NCBI GenBank assembly: GCA_002069885.1
Contig: MWCD01000019.1
Location: 1 to 60,680 of the forward strand
DNA: 60,680 nucleotides
Direction: 5' to 3'
Origin: a bacterium ADurb.Bin236
Lineage (GTDB): Bacteria; UBP15; UBA6099
The position numbers and the translations under genes were made by a program. Positions within the stretch are counted from its first letter, which is position 1, and each line of letters opens with the position of its first letter. Of this stretch, positions 36,770 through 44,979 are shown in pieces. The notes under the pieces are model-generated. The model made no database searches. It had not been told where the DNA came from and worked only from the letters and a program-made list of their open reading frames with translations.

Positions 36770-37801
36770 ATGGACGACGCGCCGATAAAAAAACTGATTG
36801 AAGAGAAATACGGAGCCGCGACTTACACTCTTGAAAGGCTCGCCGGAGACGCCTCCGATAGGTCTTTTCACAGGATTAGAATAAACGCGCAACCTTCTTC
36901 CGGCGCGCCAGCGTCCGCCGTGCTCATGGTTCTCGGAAGCCCGGAGACGGACCCGGACATGCCTTTTCTGAATGTCGCGTCTTTTATGCGGCGGGCGGGG
37001 CTTCCGGTTCCGGATATTTTCGCCGCCGATCTGTCCGCCGGACTTATTCTCATGGAGGATTTCGGCGACGCGACGCTGGAAGACGCCATTCGCGGCGCGT
37101 CTCCCATTGCGGTTGAAGACCTTTATAAAAAAGCCGTCGAGCTGATGCTAGATATACAACTGGAAGGAACGCGGTTGAAAGATGATTCATGCGTCGCGTT
37201 CAAGCTGGCATTCGATGTGAATAAACTCATGTTCGAGTTTAATTTCTTCAAGGAACACGCGTTGCTCGGATATAAGAACGCGAAACTCAGCGAATCGGAA
37301 AGCGCGGCCATAAACGAAGGATTCATGCATATCGCCGAAGCTCTTTCCGCGCAGCCGAGATATCTGACGCACCGCGACTATCACAGCCGGAACATCATGG
37401 TTGCGGCGGACGGCGAACTTGGGTTGGTCGATTTTCAGGACGCGCGCCTCGGCCCTCTTCAATACGATCTTGTCTCTCTTCTGCTTGATTCTTATGTCGA
37501 ACTGCCTGCCGGGCTGGTTGATTCTCTGAAGGAATATTACTTCATCCGACTCACTGAGCGAACAGGCGAAGAGCCTGAACGCGAACAATTCGATATGATT
37601 TATGATTATATGGCGTTTCAGAGATGCGTGAAGGCCGCAGGTTCATTCGCTTTTCTGGATTGCGTAAAAAAGAAAAACAGGTATCTGAAATACTTTGCGC
37701 CGTGTCTTGCCAAAGCGCGAGCGGCGGCGTCCGCCCGTAGTGAACTTGGGGCGCTGGCTGACGCGATTTCAGTCTATGTCGAGGAGTTGAGGCAACCATG
37801 A
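36770..37801 (+). CDS. Sugar kinase of the aminoglycoside phosphotransferase fold (AmgK-like)
   Basis: About 343 residues. The N-terminus resembles AmgK (LAGDASDRSFHRIRI, AVLMVLGSPETDPDMPFLNVA, LPVPDIFAADLSAGLILMEDFGDATLED), and the catalytic loop TLTHRDYHSRNIMV-like is seen as LTHRDYHSRNIMVAADGELGLVDFQDARLGP (HxD, then DFQD). AmgK phosphorylates MurNAc or GlcNAc at C1 for wall recycling; here that is inference from similarity and from the nucleotidyltransferase that overlaps it by 4 bases. The frame opens at 36728 but the ATG at 36770, after the previous stop, fits better. Confidence 0.78.
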   Translation: MDDAPIKKLIEEKYGAATYTLERLAGDASDRSFHRIRINAQPSSGAPASAVLMVLGSPETDPDMPFLNVASFMRRAGLPVPDIFAADLSAGLILMEDFGDATLEDAIRGASPIAVEDLYKKAVELMLDIQLEGTRLKDDSCVAFKLAFDVNKLMFEFNFFKEHALLGYKNAKLSESESAAINEGFMHIAEALSAQPRYLTHRDYHSRNIMVAADGELGLVDFQDARLGPLQYDLVSLLLDSYVELPAGLVDSLKEYYFIRLTERTGEEPEREQFDMIYDYMAFQRCVKAAGSFAFLDCVKKKNRYLKYFAPCLAKARAAASARSELGALADAISVYVEELRQP

Positions 37802-38802
37802 GGGCGATGCTTCTTTGCGCGGGACTGGGCGTCAGGCTGAAGCCTTTGACCGAGCATATTCCCAAACCGATGTTGCCTGTCTTCGGAAGACAGACCGCCG
37901 ATTACGCGCTCGAATCGCTCGCCGAAGCCGGAGCAACCGACGTAGTGGTCAATCTGCACCATCTTCCGGAAAAGGTGAAATCCTCGCTTGGAACGCGCTC
38001 TCGCGGAATGAACATTCATTACAGTTTTGAGCCTGCGCTTCTCGGCCCGACAGGAGGGATACGAAAAGCGCTCCCGGCCCTAGGCGGCGAGCCTTTCATT
38101 GTGGTCAACGGAGACGCGCTGATGGAAATCGATTTCAAGTCCATGATGCGCGCGCACATATCAAACGGCGCGGCCCTCACCATCGCCGTCGGCCCCGGGC
38201 ATGACACGCCGGATATTCGAGCGGTTGGCGTTGATCCTCAATTCCGCGTCAGGTCTCTCTGGGGAATTCCGGCAAGGCCCGGAGAATCTCTGTCGGACAA
38301 AGTAAATCTCGGCTGCTTCATTTATGATCCTCGCATCGTCGAAACATATATCCCCGATGACACTTTCTATCATTTCAGAGAAGGGTTCATTCCGGAATTG
38401 TTCGAGCGCGAAGAAAAAATCTTCGCTTATGAAGCGGATACGTACTGGAACGATATCGGGTCGCCCACGTCATATCTGCGCGCGTGGACGGACGCGTTTG
38501 ACGGAGCCGGAACTCCTCGCATGAAAAAGACCGCAAACGCTAAAATAGAAGAATCCTCGCGGCGGTTAAATTCGGAGACCAAATCAGGAAAGATTCAATT
38601 CATCCATCCGGTATATGTGGAACAGGGAGCGGAAATCAGGGAGGGGGCTGTCATCGGGCCTGACGCCGCGTTATGCGCCGGCTGCAAGGTTGGAGCCGGA
38701 GCGTCCGTCTCGCGCTCGCTGGTCATGCAGGATTCCGTAGTTTGCGAATCCGCAATAGTCCGCGACTCTATCGTCTTTCAGGATAAAGTTATTCCTACGT
38801 GA
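37798..38802 (+). CDS. Nucleotidyltransferase (MurU/mannose-1-phosphate guanylyltransferase-like)
   Basis: The 334-residue product has the NTP_transferase core (MLLCAGLGVRLKPLTEHIPKPMLPVFGR, LLGPTGGIRKALPAL, FIVVNGDALMEIDF) and, after about residue 245, a left-handed beta-helix tail (FIHPVYVEQGAEIREGAVIGPDAALCAGC) with repeated hexapeptides. The core resembles MurU; the tail is more like GDP-mannose or dTDP-glucose synthases. With the AmgK-like kinase (ATGA overlap) it forms a kinase-plus-nucleotidyltransferase pair that would make an NDP-sugar from a free sugar. Confidence 0.8.
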   Translation: MRAMLLCAGLGVRLKPLTEHIPKPMLPVFGRQTADYALESLAEAGATDVVVNLHHLPEKVKSSLGTRSRGMNIHYSFEPALLGPTGGIRKALPALGGEPFIVVNGDALMEIDFKSMMRAHISNGAALTIAVGPGHDTPDIRAVGVDPQFRVRSLWGIPARPGESLSDKVNLGCFIYDPRIVETYIPDDTFYHFREGFIPELFEREEKIFAYEADTYWNDIGSPTSYLRAWTDAFDGAGTPRMKKTANAKIEESSRRLNSETKSGKIQFIHPVYVEQGAEIREGAVIGPDAALCAGCKVGAGASVSRSLVMQDSVVCESAIVRDSIVFQDKVIPT

Positions 38803-39002
38803 AAGCGGGACATAATAAACTCGCGGGACAATTCATCTAATCCGAAAAAACCGTTAAATTGTTTTTTCTTCTGCGATTGGGGAAAATCTTTGAAAGGGGC
38901 GATTAAAACCCCTTTTTCGCAAATATTTGCGTTGTTATGTTTGGTCATTATTGAGAATATTGCGGCTCTCAGCGAAATATCTGTTGGAGAATTCGTATTA
39001 AT

Positions 39003-39038
39003 AAAAAAAGCCCCGCATTCGTGGGAATGCGGGGCTTT
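39003..39038 (-). terminator. Strong terminator between convergent operons
   Basis: AAAGCCCCGCATTC at 39007-39020, GTGG loop, GAATGCGGGGCTTT at 39025-39038: a perfect 14-bp stem. On the minus strand it is followed by a long T-run (A-run at 39003-39009 in plus), so it ends the Fe-S oxidoreductase transcript; it may also stop the plus-strand sugar operon. Confidence 0.85.
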
Positions 39039-39061
39039 GTCTTGACTGGAATGATAAATCG

Positions 39062-41107
39062 TCAGATGGCTTTTTCAACAATCTGGCTGATGTCGAGAGT
39101 CTTGATTTCCTCTTTTTCGAGGTTCTTGAAAGCGTCCAACATCATGGTTCTGCAGAACGGGCAGGCGGTGCAAACGGTGTTTGCGCCGGCTTCGACAGCC
39201 ATTTTGCCGCGTTCTTCGTTGATGCGTTTGCCGAGGTCTTCTTCCATCCACATTCTGCCGCCGCCCGCGCCGCAGCAGAAGCTGGTCTTGTGGTGTTTGG
39301 CCATTTCGACGGGCGCGCTGCCTGTGGCAGCTTGTATGACTGAGCGCGGCTGACTATAGATGTCGTGGTATCTGCCCAGATAACAGGAATCGTGCCACGT
39401 GATTTTGCCGCCGTCGAATTTCTTGGAAAGTTTCAGTTTGCCTTCGTCGATAAGCTTCTTAAAGAATTCAGAGTGGTGCCAGACTTCGTAGTTGCCGCCG
39501 AACTGAGGATAGTCGTTCTTAAAGCAGTTGTAGCCGTGCGGGCACACGCAGATGACTTTTTTGATGTTGTAGGCTTTTAATATTTCAACGTTCGCCTCAG
39601 CCATCGCGGCGAAAAGGTACTCGTTGCCTATGCGTCTTGCGGAGTCGCCGCAGCAGCATTCTTCTTCGCCGAGGATGGCGAAATCGACGCCGGCGGCCAT
39701 GAGCGCCTTAGCCGTGCTCTGCGCGATTACCTTGTTGTCTTCGTCGAGAGAAGCCGAGCAGCCGAGATAGAGCAGATATTCGGCGTCCGGTTTTTCCGCG
39801 AACGTTTTAACGCCCATGTCCTGCGCCCATTCGGCTCTCTTATGCGCGCCGATGCCCCACGGGTTGGAGTTCTTTTCGATGTTCTTCAGCACGAGCTGCA
39901 CTTCGGGACTCATCTTTGATTCTGTGAGAACCAGATACCTGCGCATATCGAATATGAGCTGTGTGTGCTCTATCATGACCGGGCAAACGGTCTGGCAGGC
40001 TTGGCATGACGTGCAGGCCCAGATGATGTCTTCGCTGAAAATGTCGCCGATCATGTTCTTGTTGAGGATTTCGTGTTTCTTCTGAAGCTCTTCGAGGTTC
40101 TCGGCGGTTATCTTTCCTTCTTTTAATATGACTTCGCCGCGCTCGAACAGGTGCTCTTTAAGCTCGTGCACGAGACCTTTGGGCGTAAGAGGCTTCTGGG
40201 TGTTGTAAGCCGGGCATTGTTCTTGGCAGCGTCCGCATTCGGTGCAGGCGTAGAAATCGAGCATCTGTTTCCAAGAGAATTGTTCGACTGTGTTCACGCC
40301 GAAGGTTTCGAGGTTTTCGTCTTCGAGATCCATCTTGTTTACGACGCCGGAGGGGCCGAGGTCCCGCAGGAAAATATTGGGGATGGAGCCGAGCAGGTGC
40401 AGGTGTTTGGAATGAGGTATGTAGGATATGAAGGCAAAAAGCACCATCACGTGAAGCCACCATGCTATGTGGAACACTGGTCTGGCGGCGTCGCTTACAT
40501 GCGGACTGGGAACGAATGACGCGAATAAGTTGGAAATTGGAGCCCACGCGGCGGGAATCTCGCCGGCGTGAATCCTGATGCCGCCCATCACGTAGTAGCT
40601 GAGAATCAGAGCGGTGATCAATCCGAGGATTATGAAAGCGTCGATTTTGCCGGAGACCGGGCCTTCGAGCCTAACGGGTTTAATGATAATCCGTCTGAAT
40701 ATCGAGATGGCAATGGCGACAAGCACCAGCAGGCTGATGAGATCGACGATGAGTCCAACGAAGTTGAAGCCGGGGATCGTCCAGAATGTCACGCTGGGGA
40801 ACAAGGCGTTCGTCCACAGTTCCATCGTGGCGAAGCCTATCATGAGGAATCCCCAGAAGATAATGAAATGGCCTAATCCTCCGAGGAACATCACGACGCG
40901 CTTCTGGCCGAACACCAGAACAATCACGCCGAGAACGCGTTTGACAACGTCATTTGTTCTCGGGCGAGGGTCGGGTTGGCCGAGCTTTATGCAGTTGAAT
41001 AGGAACAAGGCCCTCTTTGCAAATATCGCCAGCGAGCCTATGAACAACAGAATAAACAGGACTTTCAATGCCGGATGAGCGGTCGGCGTCAATACCATGT
41101 GCTCCAT
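39062..41107 (-). CDS. Membrane Fe-S oxidoreductase (HdrD/EMO-like)
   Basis: About 681 residues. The N-terminal half has six or so membrane helices with paired histidines (for example GGLGHFIIFWGF and AWWLHVMVLFAF), as in NarI-type b-haem subunits. Then come two [4Fe-4S] motifs (CTECGRCQEQCP near 288-298 and CTSCQACQTVCP) and two CCG domains (CCCGDSARR and CCGAGGGRMWMEED). This layout matches ETF:menaquinone oxidoreductases and HdrD-like proteins, which pass electrons from acyl-CoA oxidation to quinone. EtfAB genes are not nearby. The ATG at 41107 has an AGGTAGG site; the frame opens at 41167. Confidence 0.88.
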   Translation of the reverse strand: MEHMVLTPTAHPALKVLFILLFIGSLAIFAKRALFLFNCIKLGQPDPRPRTNDVVKRVLGVIVLVFGQKRVVMFLGGLGHFIIFWGFLMIGFATMELWTNALFPSVTFWTIPGFNFVGLIVDLISLLVLVAIAISIFRRIIIKPVRLEGPVSGKIDAFIILGLITALILSYYVMGGIRIHAGEIPAAWAPISNLFASFVPSPHVSDAARPVFHIAWWLHVMVLFAFISYIPHSKHLHLLGSIPNIFLRDLGPSGVVNKMDLEDENLETFGVNTVEQFSWKQMLDFYACTECGRCQEQCPAYNTQKPLTPKGLVHELKEHLFERGEVILKEGKITAENLEELQKKHEILNKNMIGDIFSEDIIWACTSCQACQTVCPVMIEHTQLIFDMRRYLVLTESKMSPEVQLVLKNIEKNSNPWGIGAHKRAEWAQDMGVKTFAEKPDAEYLLYLGCSASLDEDNKVIAQSTAKALMAAGVDFAILGEEECCCGDSARRIGNEYLFAAMAEANVEILKAYNIKKVICVCPHGYNCFKNDYPQFGGNYEVWHHSEFFKKLIDEGKLKLSKKFDGGKITWHDSCYLGRYHDIYSQPRSVIQAATGSAPVEMAKHHKTSFCCGAGGGRMWMEEDLGKRINEERGKMAVEAGANTVCTACPFCRTMMLDAFKNLEKEEIKTLDISQIVEKAI

Positions 41108-41458
41108 TTTTCGCAACCTACCTTGTTTGATTTTTGGTTCCGCGCCGTCTGGGATGTGGCAATTCATGTTCCTTGCCGCGTCCCGGCTGCGGACCTTTTT
41201 TGGGACCCGATGTTCTGAATCCGTTTTCTATTTTTAATACGCCTGATGGCGTAAAAAAGAAAAAACCGGTCCGTGCATTTGAGATTATTCATATTTCAAG
41301 ATTCACGTTCACACATCAGAAAAAACTATGAATATAACGATTCTGATTGTGAATTAAAGCACATATTATCCAGAGCGCCCCGCGTTGTCAACTTTTTATT
41401 TGTGGAGGTTCTTCGTAATAATACTCTAAACAATGAGAAAAAAGTAGAAATTATCGCT
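41108..41458 (-). promoter_or_regulatory. Long leader and promoter region of Fe-S oxidoreductase
   Basis: About 350 bases without a gene. Minus strand: TTGACA (41393-41388), 17-base spacer, TAATAT (41370-41365) forms a good promoter, giving a leader of roughly 250 bases. A small hairpin (GCC/GGC, TACGCC..GGCGTA) lies near 41249-41262 on the leader. I see no coding potential or known RNA motif. Confidence 0.5.
41365..41393 (-). promoter_or_regulatory. Promoter for the Fe-S oxidoreductase gene
   Basis: On the minus strand, TTGACA (41393-41388), 17-base spacer, TAATAT (41370-41365). GATAAT overlapping the -10 is an alternative with a 15-base spacer. Confidence 0.6.
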
Positions 41459-41839
41459 TCATGCGGAGCGAACAGGGGGGAATGTTTCGGCTTCAAAGCG
41501 CCAGTCTTCGGGTTTCAGCGGAGGAAGCCCATGGCTTGCCCGCGCATTGTCGCAGGCCGTTTCCGGGACGCCGAATTGATACGATGGCATAAAATCCCTG
41601 CAAACGCCCGGTCTTTTGTCATATATTACGCAGCGGACGCTTTCGCCGATATTCCCGACAAGAGCCGCGCAACGCGGGTTCGTCCCACCCGTGTTTTTCA
41701 TAATCCGTTTCATTTCAGACAAATCTTCCGTCAATATCAAAGGAACGCCCCCGGGCGTATCGTCGTCGGCGTCTCTCCAATAAAAAGACACTCTGAACTT
41801 GGCGCAACACGCGCCGCACGACAGACAAGGATTGCTCAT
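41459..41839 (-). CDS. YkgJ-family cysteine cluster protein
   Basis: The 126-residue product has the family signature CLSCGACCAKFRVSF at residues 5-19 (CxxCxxCC) and further cysteines in RCAAL, RCVIYDKRPGVCRDF and ACDNAR. These proteins bind zinc or an iron-sulfur cluster; role unknown. The gene is upstream of the Fe-S oxidoreductase on the same strand but separated by that gene's own promoter, so it is probably a separate transcript. Size is normal. Confidence 0.85.
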   Translation of the reverse strand: MSNPCLSCGACCAKFRVSFYWRDADDDTPGGVPLILTEDLSEMKRIMKNTGGTNPRCAALVGNIGESVRCVIYDKRPGVCRDFMPSYQFGVPETACDNARASHGLPPLKPEDWRFEAETFPPVRSA

Positions 41840-42015
41840 TAGGCCACTCCTATGACAGCCGTATCCAACTATTTCAAAGAATCGAGTATATTATGAAGCC
41901 GTTAGGTTAAATTTTCAAATCTCATGTCGGTCAAGTCTCTTGCGCCGCGTCGCCGAAGAGGATTCTGCCGCATTGGCATAAGCGTCACAAGAATCGCCCG
42001 GAAGAGTCCGCGTTA

Positions 42016-42043
42016 TTGTAAACATCGGATTTTTTCCTATAAT
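42016..42043 (+). promoter_or_regulatory. Promoter for Re-citrate-synthase-like gene
   Basis: TTGTAA at 42016-42021, 16-base spacer, perfect TATAAT at 42038-42043. Start near 42050, about 40 bases before the ATG with a GAGGAGG ribosome site. Confidence 0.7.
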
Positions 42044-42088
42044 TGATAACTTAAATGTAAATGTCGGCGAGGAGGGGAGAACAGACAG

Positions 42089-43912
42089 ATGAGCGAAGCG
42101 ACAACAGGCAGACTCTTATTTGAGAAGAAGAAGTTTTTTCCGCTTCAGGACGTTGACGAGCCTATCCTGTTCAGAGAACAATTCCCGTACACGGAAATCC
42201 CCAAACTTCTCTTCGACGGAGAAACGCCCGAACTCAACCCTGCGAGCGATATTTTTATCACTGACACCACATTCAGGGACGGTCAACAGGCGAGGCCTCC
42301 GTACACCGTCAAGCAGATAGTCGACATATATAAGATGCTGCACAGGCTCGGCGGACCCAATGGCGTTGTGCGGCAGAGCGAGTTTTTCCTGTACAGCAAA
42401 AAAGACAAGGAATCCGTCGAGAAATGCCTTGAGCTCAACTACGACTTTCCCGAGGTGACAGGCTGGATACGCGCGAACAAGGAAGACCTCAAGCTGGTGA
42501 AGGCGATGGGGTTGAGGGAGACCGGAATACTCACATCTGTTTCGGACTACCACATATTTTTGAAGATGGGAATGACCCGGCGACAAGCTATGGAGAGCTA
42601 TCTTTCGATAGTGGACGCCGCGATAGAGCTTGGGATCAGGCCCAGATGCCATTTTGAGGATGTCACCCGCGCGGACATATATGGTTTTTGCGTTCCTTTC
42701 GCAATCGAACTTGTGAAACGCTACCGGAAATCCGGCATACCCGTGAAGATAAGGCTGTGCGACACGATGGGGTTCGGGGTTAGCTATCCTAACGCTGTGC
42801 TGCCGAGATCGGTTCCCAAACTGGTGTCAGCGTTCCTGACTGATGTGGGGCTGCCTTTCAGGATGCTGGAATGGCACGGGCACAACGATTTCTGCCATGT
42901 TCACGCGAACGCGATGGCCGCGTGGCTATACGGATGCGCGGCGGTGAATACTTCCGTTCTCGGAATCGGAGAGCGGACAGGAAACCCGCCGATCGAAGCG
43001 GCTATCATGGAATACATCGAGCTTAAGGGACACACCGACGAGATAGACACCACCGTAATATCCGAAATCGCCGAGTATTATGAAACGGAAATCGGATACC
43101 ACATCCCTAAACACCAGCCGTTCGTCGGTGAGGATTTCAACATAACGCGAGCGGGGATACACCTTGACGGCCTTCAGAAGGACGAGGAGATTTACAACAT
43201 ATTCGACACCGCGTCCATTCTCAATCGGCCGGTAGGGATAGCTATAACGGACAAGTCGGGAGCGGCCGGCATCGCGCACTGGCTCAACAGCTATCTCGAA
43301 CTGGAGCCTCGGTCGCGAATCGACAAAAGGCATCCCGGAATCATAAAGATCAACGAATGGATACAGAAGGAGTACGAGGAAGGGCGCGTCACTTCGATAT
43401 CCCACGAAGAGCTTCTCGAACAGTCGGTGCGCCACCTCCCGGAATATTTCGACATCGACACCGAGTACATCCAGAAAGCGGCCCGCCGCCTGATGAGCGA
43501 CACGATTCAGAAGCTTGTCGCGCACGAAGATATTATCTCTATGGACGCGGCCAGACAGGAAAAAATCCTCGAAGCTCTCTTCAAGGAGAACCCGTTCGCT
43601 CAACTCGCGGTCATCGCGGACAAAGACGGCAACAAGAATACGGACATCTTCATACGCTCCGGAAGGATTACTCCTGACGACGAAGCGAAACTGGACAAGA
43701 ACTACTCCAAGAGAGCGTGGTTCATTATTCCTCTGGAAAACGAACACATGCACATCACCAGCATCTTCAAGTCGAAGCTGACCGGGTTGCTCGGAGTCAC
43801 TGTTTCAGCGCCGATTGTCAAAGACGGAGCGGTCATGGGCGTTCTTAGAATCGACTGCAAGTATGAAGACCTGATGAAGGCCGGACGAGACGAGATGAAG
43901 ATAGACTTCTAA
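42089..43912 (+). CDS. Re-citrate-synthase-like HMGL/isopropylmalate-synthase family protein with extra C-terminal domain
   Basis: The 607-residue product has an HMGL-like barrel: ITDTTFRDGQQARPPYT (catalytic Arg-Asp), RLGGPNGVVRQSEFFLYS, TGILTSVSDYHIFLKMG, PRCHFEDVTRADIYGF, LEWHGHNDFCHVHANA (metal His) and LGIGERTGNPPIEAAI. The pattern fits the clade with Re-type citrate synthases of anaerobes, though homocitrate or isopropylmalate synthase activity cannot be excluded. Residues from about 465 to 607 are extra: ARQEKILEALFKENPFAQLAVIADKDGNKNTDIF and LLGVTVSAPIVKDGAVMGVLRIDCKYEDL look like a Cache/PAS-type sensor. The AC-terminal part could be a regulatory domain. It is followed by an alcohol dehydrogenase. 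Confidence 0.75.
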   Translation: MSEATTGRLLFEKKKFFPLQDVDEPILFREQFPYTEIPKLLFDGETPELNPASDIFITDTTFRDGQQARPPYTVKQIVDIYKMLHRLGGPNGVVRQSEFFLYSKKDKESVEKCLELNYDFPEVTGWIRANKEDLKLVKAMGLRETGILTSVSDYHIFLKMGMTRRQAMESYLSIVDAAIELGIRPRCHFEDVTRADIYGFCVPFAIELVKRYRKSGIPVKIRLCDTMGFGVSYPNAVLPRSVPKLVSAFLTDVGLPFRMLEWHGHNDFCHVHANAMAAWLYGCAAVNTSVLGIGERTGNPPIEAAIMEYIELKGHTDEIDTTVISEIAEYYETEIGYHIPKHQPFVGEDFNITRAGIHLDGLQKDEEIYNIFDTASILNRPVGIAITDKSGAAGIAHWLNSYLELEPRSRIDKRHPGIIKINEWIQKEYEEGRVTSISHEELLEQSVRHLPEYFDIDTEYIQKAARRLMSDTIQKLVAHEDIISMDAARQEKILEALFKENPFAQLAVIADKDGNKNTDIFIRSGRITPDDEAKLDKNYSKRAWFIIPLENEHMHITSIFKSKLTGLLGVTVSAPIVKDGAVMGVLRIDCKYEDLMKAGRDEMKIDF

Positions 43913-43950
43913 TGCGCGCTCCTCGGTTCGAGGACGCCGGTTTAAATATT

Positions 43951-44907
43951 ATGAAGGCTCTACGCTTCAACGCCGGAGAACTTGAGATAAGGGACGTTCC
44001 CGTTCCTGTTCCCGGTTCCGGAGAGACTTTAATCAAGGTCTCCACTGCCGGCATCTGCAACACGGATGTCGAGATTCTAAAAGGCTACATGAAGTTCAAC
44101 GGCGTTCCGGGACATGAATTTGTGGGCGTCGTAGAATCGTCTCCCAATAAGAAGCAAATCGGCAAAAGAGTAGTCGGAGAGATAAATTGCGCCTGCGGGG
44201 AATGCTGCTGGTGCAACGCCGGTATGGAGCGGCATTGTTTTCAACGCGACGTTCTCGGCATATTGAAACGCGACGGAGCGTTCGCCGAATACCTGACGCT
44301 CCCTGCGGGCAACCTTAGAATCGTTCCTGATTCGCTGCCGGACGAAAAGGCGGTTTTCGTCGAGCCGCTCGCCGCTTGTTTCGAGATTATCGAACAGGTC
44401 GAGTTTCCGCCTGACGCGCTCGTATGCGTTATCGGAGACGGCAAACTCGGCCTTCTAGCCGCCCGCGTTCTGCGCGACAAAGCGTTCAATCTCACTCTGA
44501 TAGGCAAACATGAGCGCAATATGGCTATCGCCTCGAAGAAATTTAAAGTCGAAGCGATAACCGAAGACTCTATCGGAGACGAGCAGTACGACGTAGTGGT
44601 TGAGTGTTCCGGAAAACCCTCCGGACTGGAACTTGCGACAAGACTCGTAAGACCACAAGGCCGGATCGTCTTGAAAAGCACATACCATGAAAAGCCATCA
44701 ATCGACGTATCGCTATGGGTGGTAAACGAAATAACGATAGTCGGCTCGCGCTGCGGGCCTTTCGATCCCGCGTTGGAAGCCCTTGAGTCCGGAGAAATTA
44801 ACCCGTCGCCGCTTATAGACGGAATATTCCCTTTCAATCAGATTGCGGAAGCGTTCGATGCCGCGCAGAACCCCGGCGCCCTTAAATGCCTCGTAAAGTT
44901 CGACTGA
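43951..44907 (+). CDS. Zinc-dependent alcohol dehydrogenase (MDR family)
   Basis: About 318 residues. It shows the MDR pattern GICNTDVEILKGY (catalytic zinc Cys), GVPGHEFVGVVES, the structural zinc cysteines CACGECCWCNAGMERHC and the Rossmann part VCVIGDGKLGLLAARVLRDK, followed by VVVECSGKPSGLELATRLVRPQGRIV. Substrate unknown; glucose or threonine dehydrogenase-like relatives are close. The frame opens at an ATG at 43912 that overlaps the previous stop (TAATG), so a longer, coupled start is possible; the family N-terminus fits the ATG at 43951. Probably cotranscribed with the enzyme before it. Confidence 0.82.
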   Translation: MKALRFNAGELEIRDVPVPVPGSGETLIKVSTAGICNTDVEILKGYMKFNGVPGHEFVGVVESSPNKKQIGKRVVGEINCACGECCWCNAGMERHCFQRDVLGILKRDGAFAEYLTLPAGNLRIVPDSLPDEKAVFVEPLAACFEIIEQVEFPPDALVCVIGDGKLGLLAARVLRDKAFNLTLIGKHERNMAIASKKFKVEAITEDSIGDEQYDVVVECSGKPSGLELATRLVRPQGRIVLKSTYHEKPSIDVSLWVVNEITIVGSRCGPFDPALEALESGEINPSPLIDGIFPFNQIAEAFDAAQNPGALKCLVKFD

Positions 44908-44979
44908 AATTTAGCGTCTGTTACAATATGCTAAATGGGAATGATTAGAATGTCGCCATGCGCGGTTGAAACAGGCGCG

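Noticed and set aside
44909-44936. 7-bp inverted repeat ATTTAGC/GCTAAAT between convergent genes
   Set aside because: Weak A/T-rich stem with a long loop; could be a terminator but support is too low to list.
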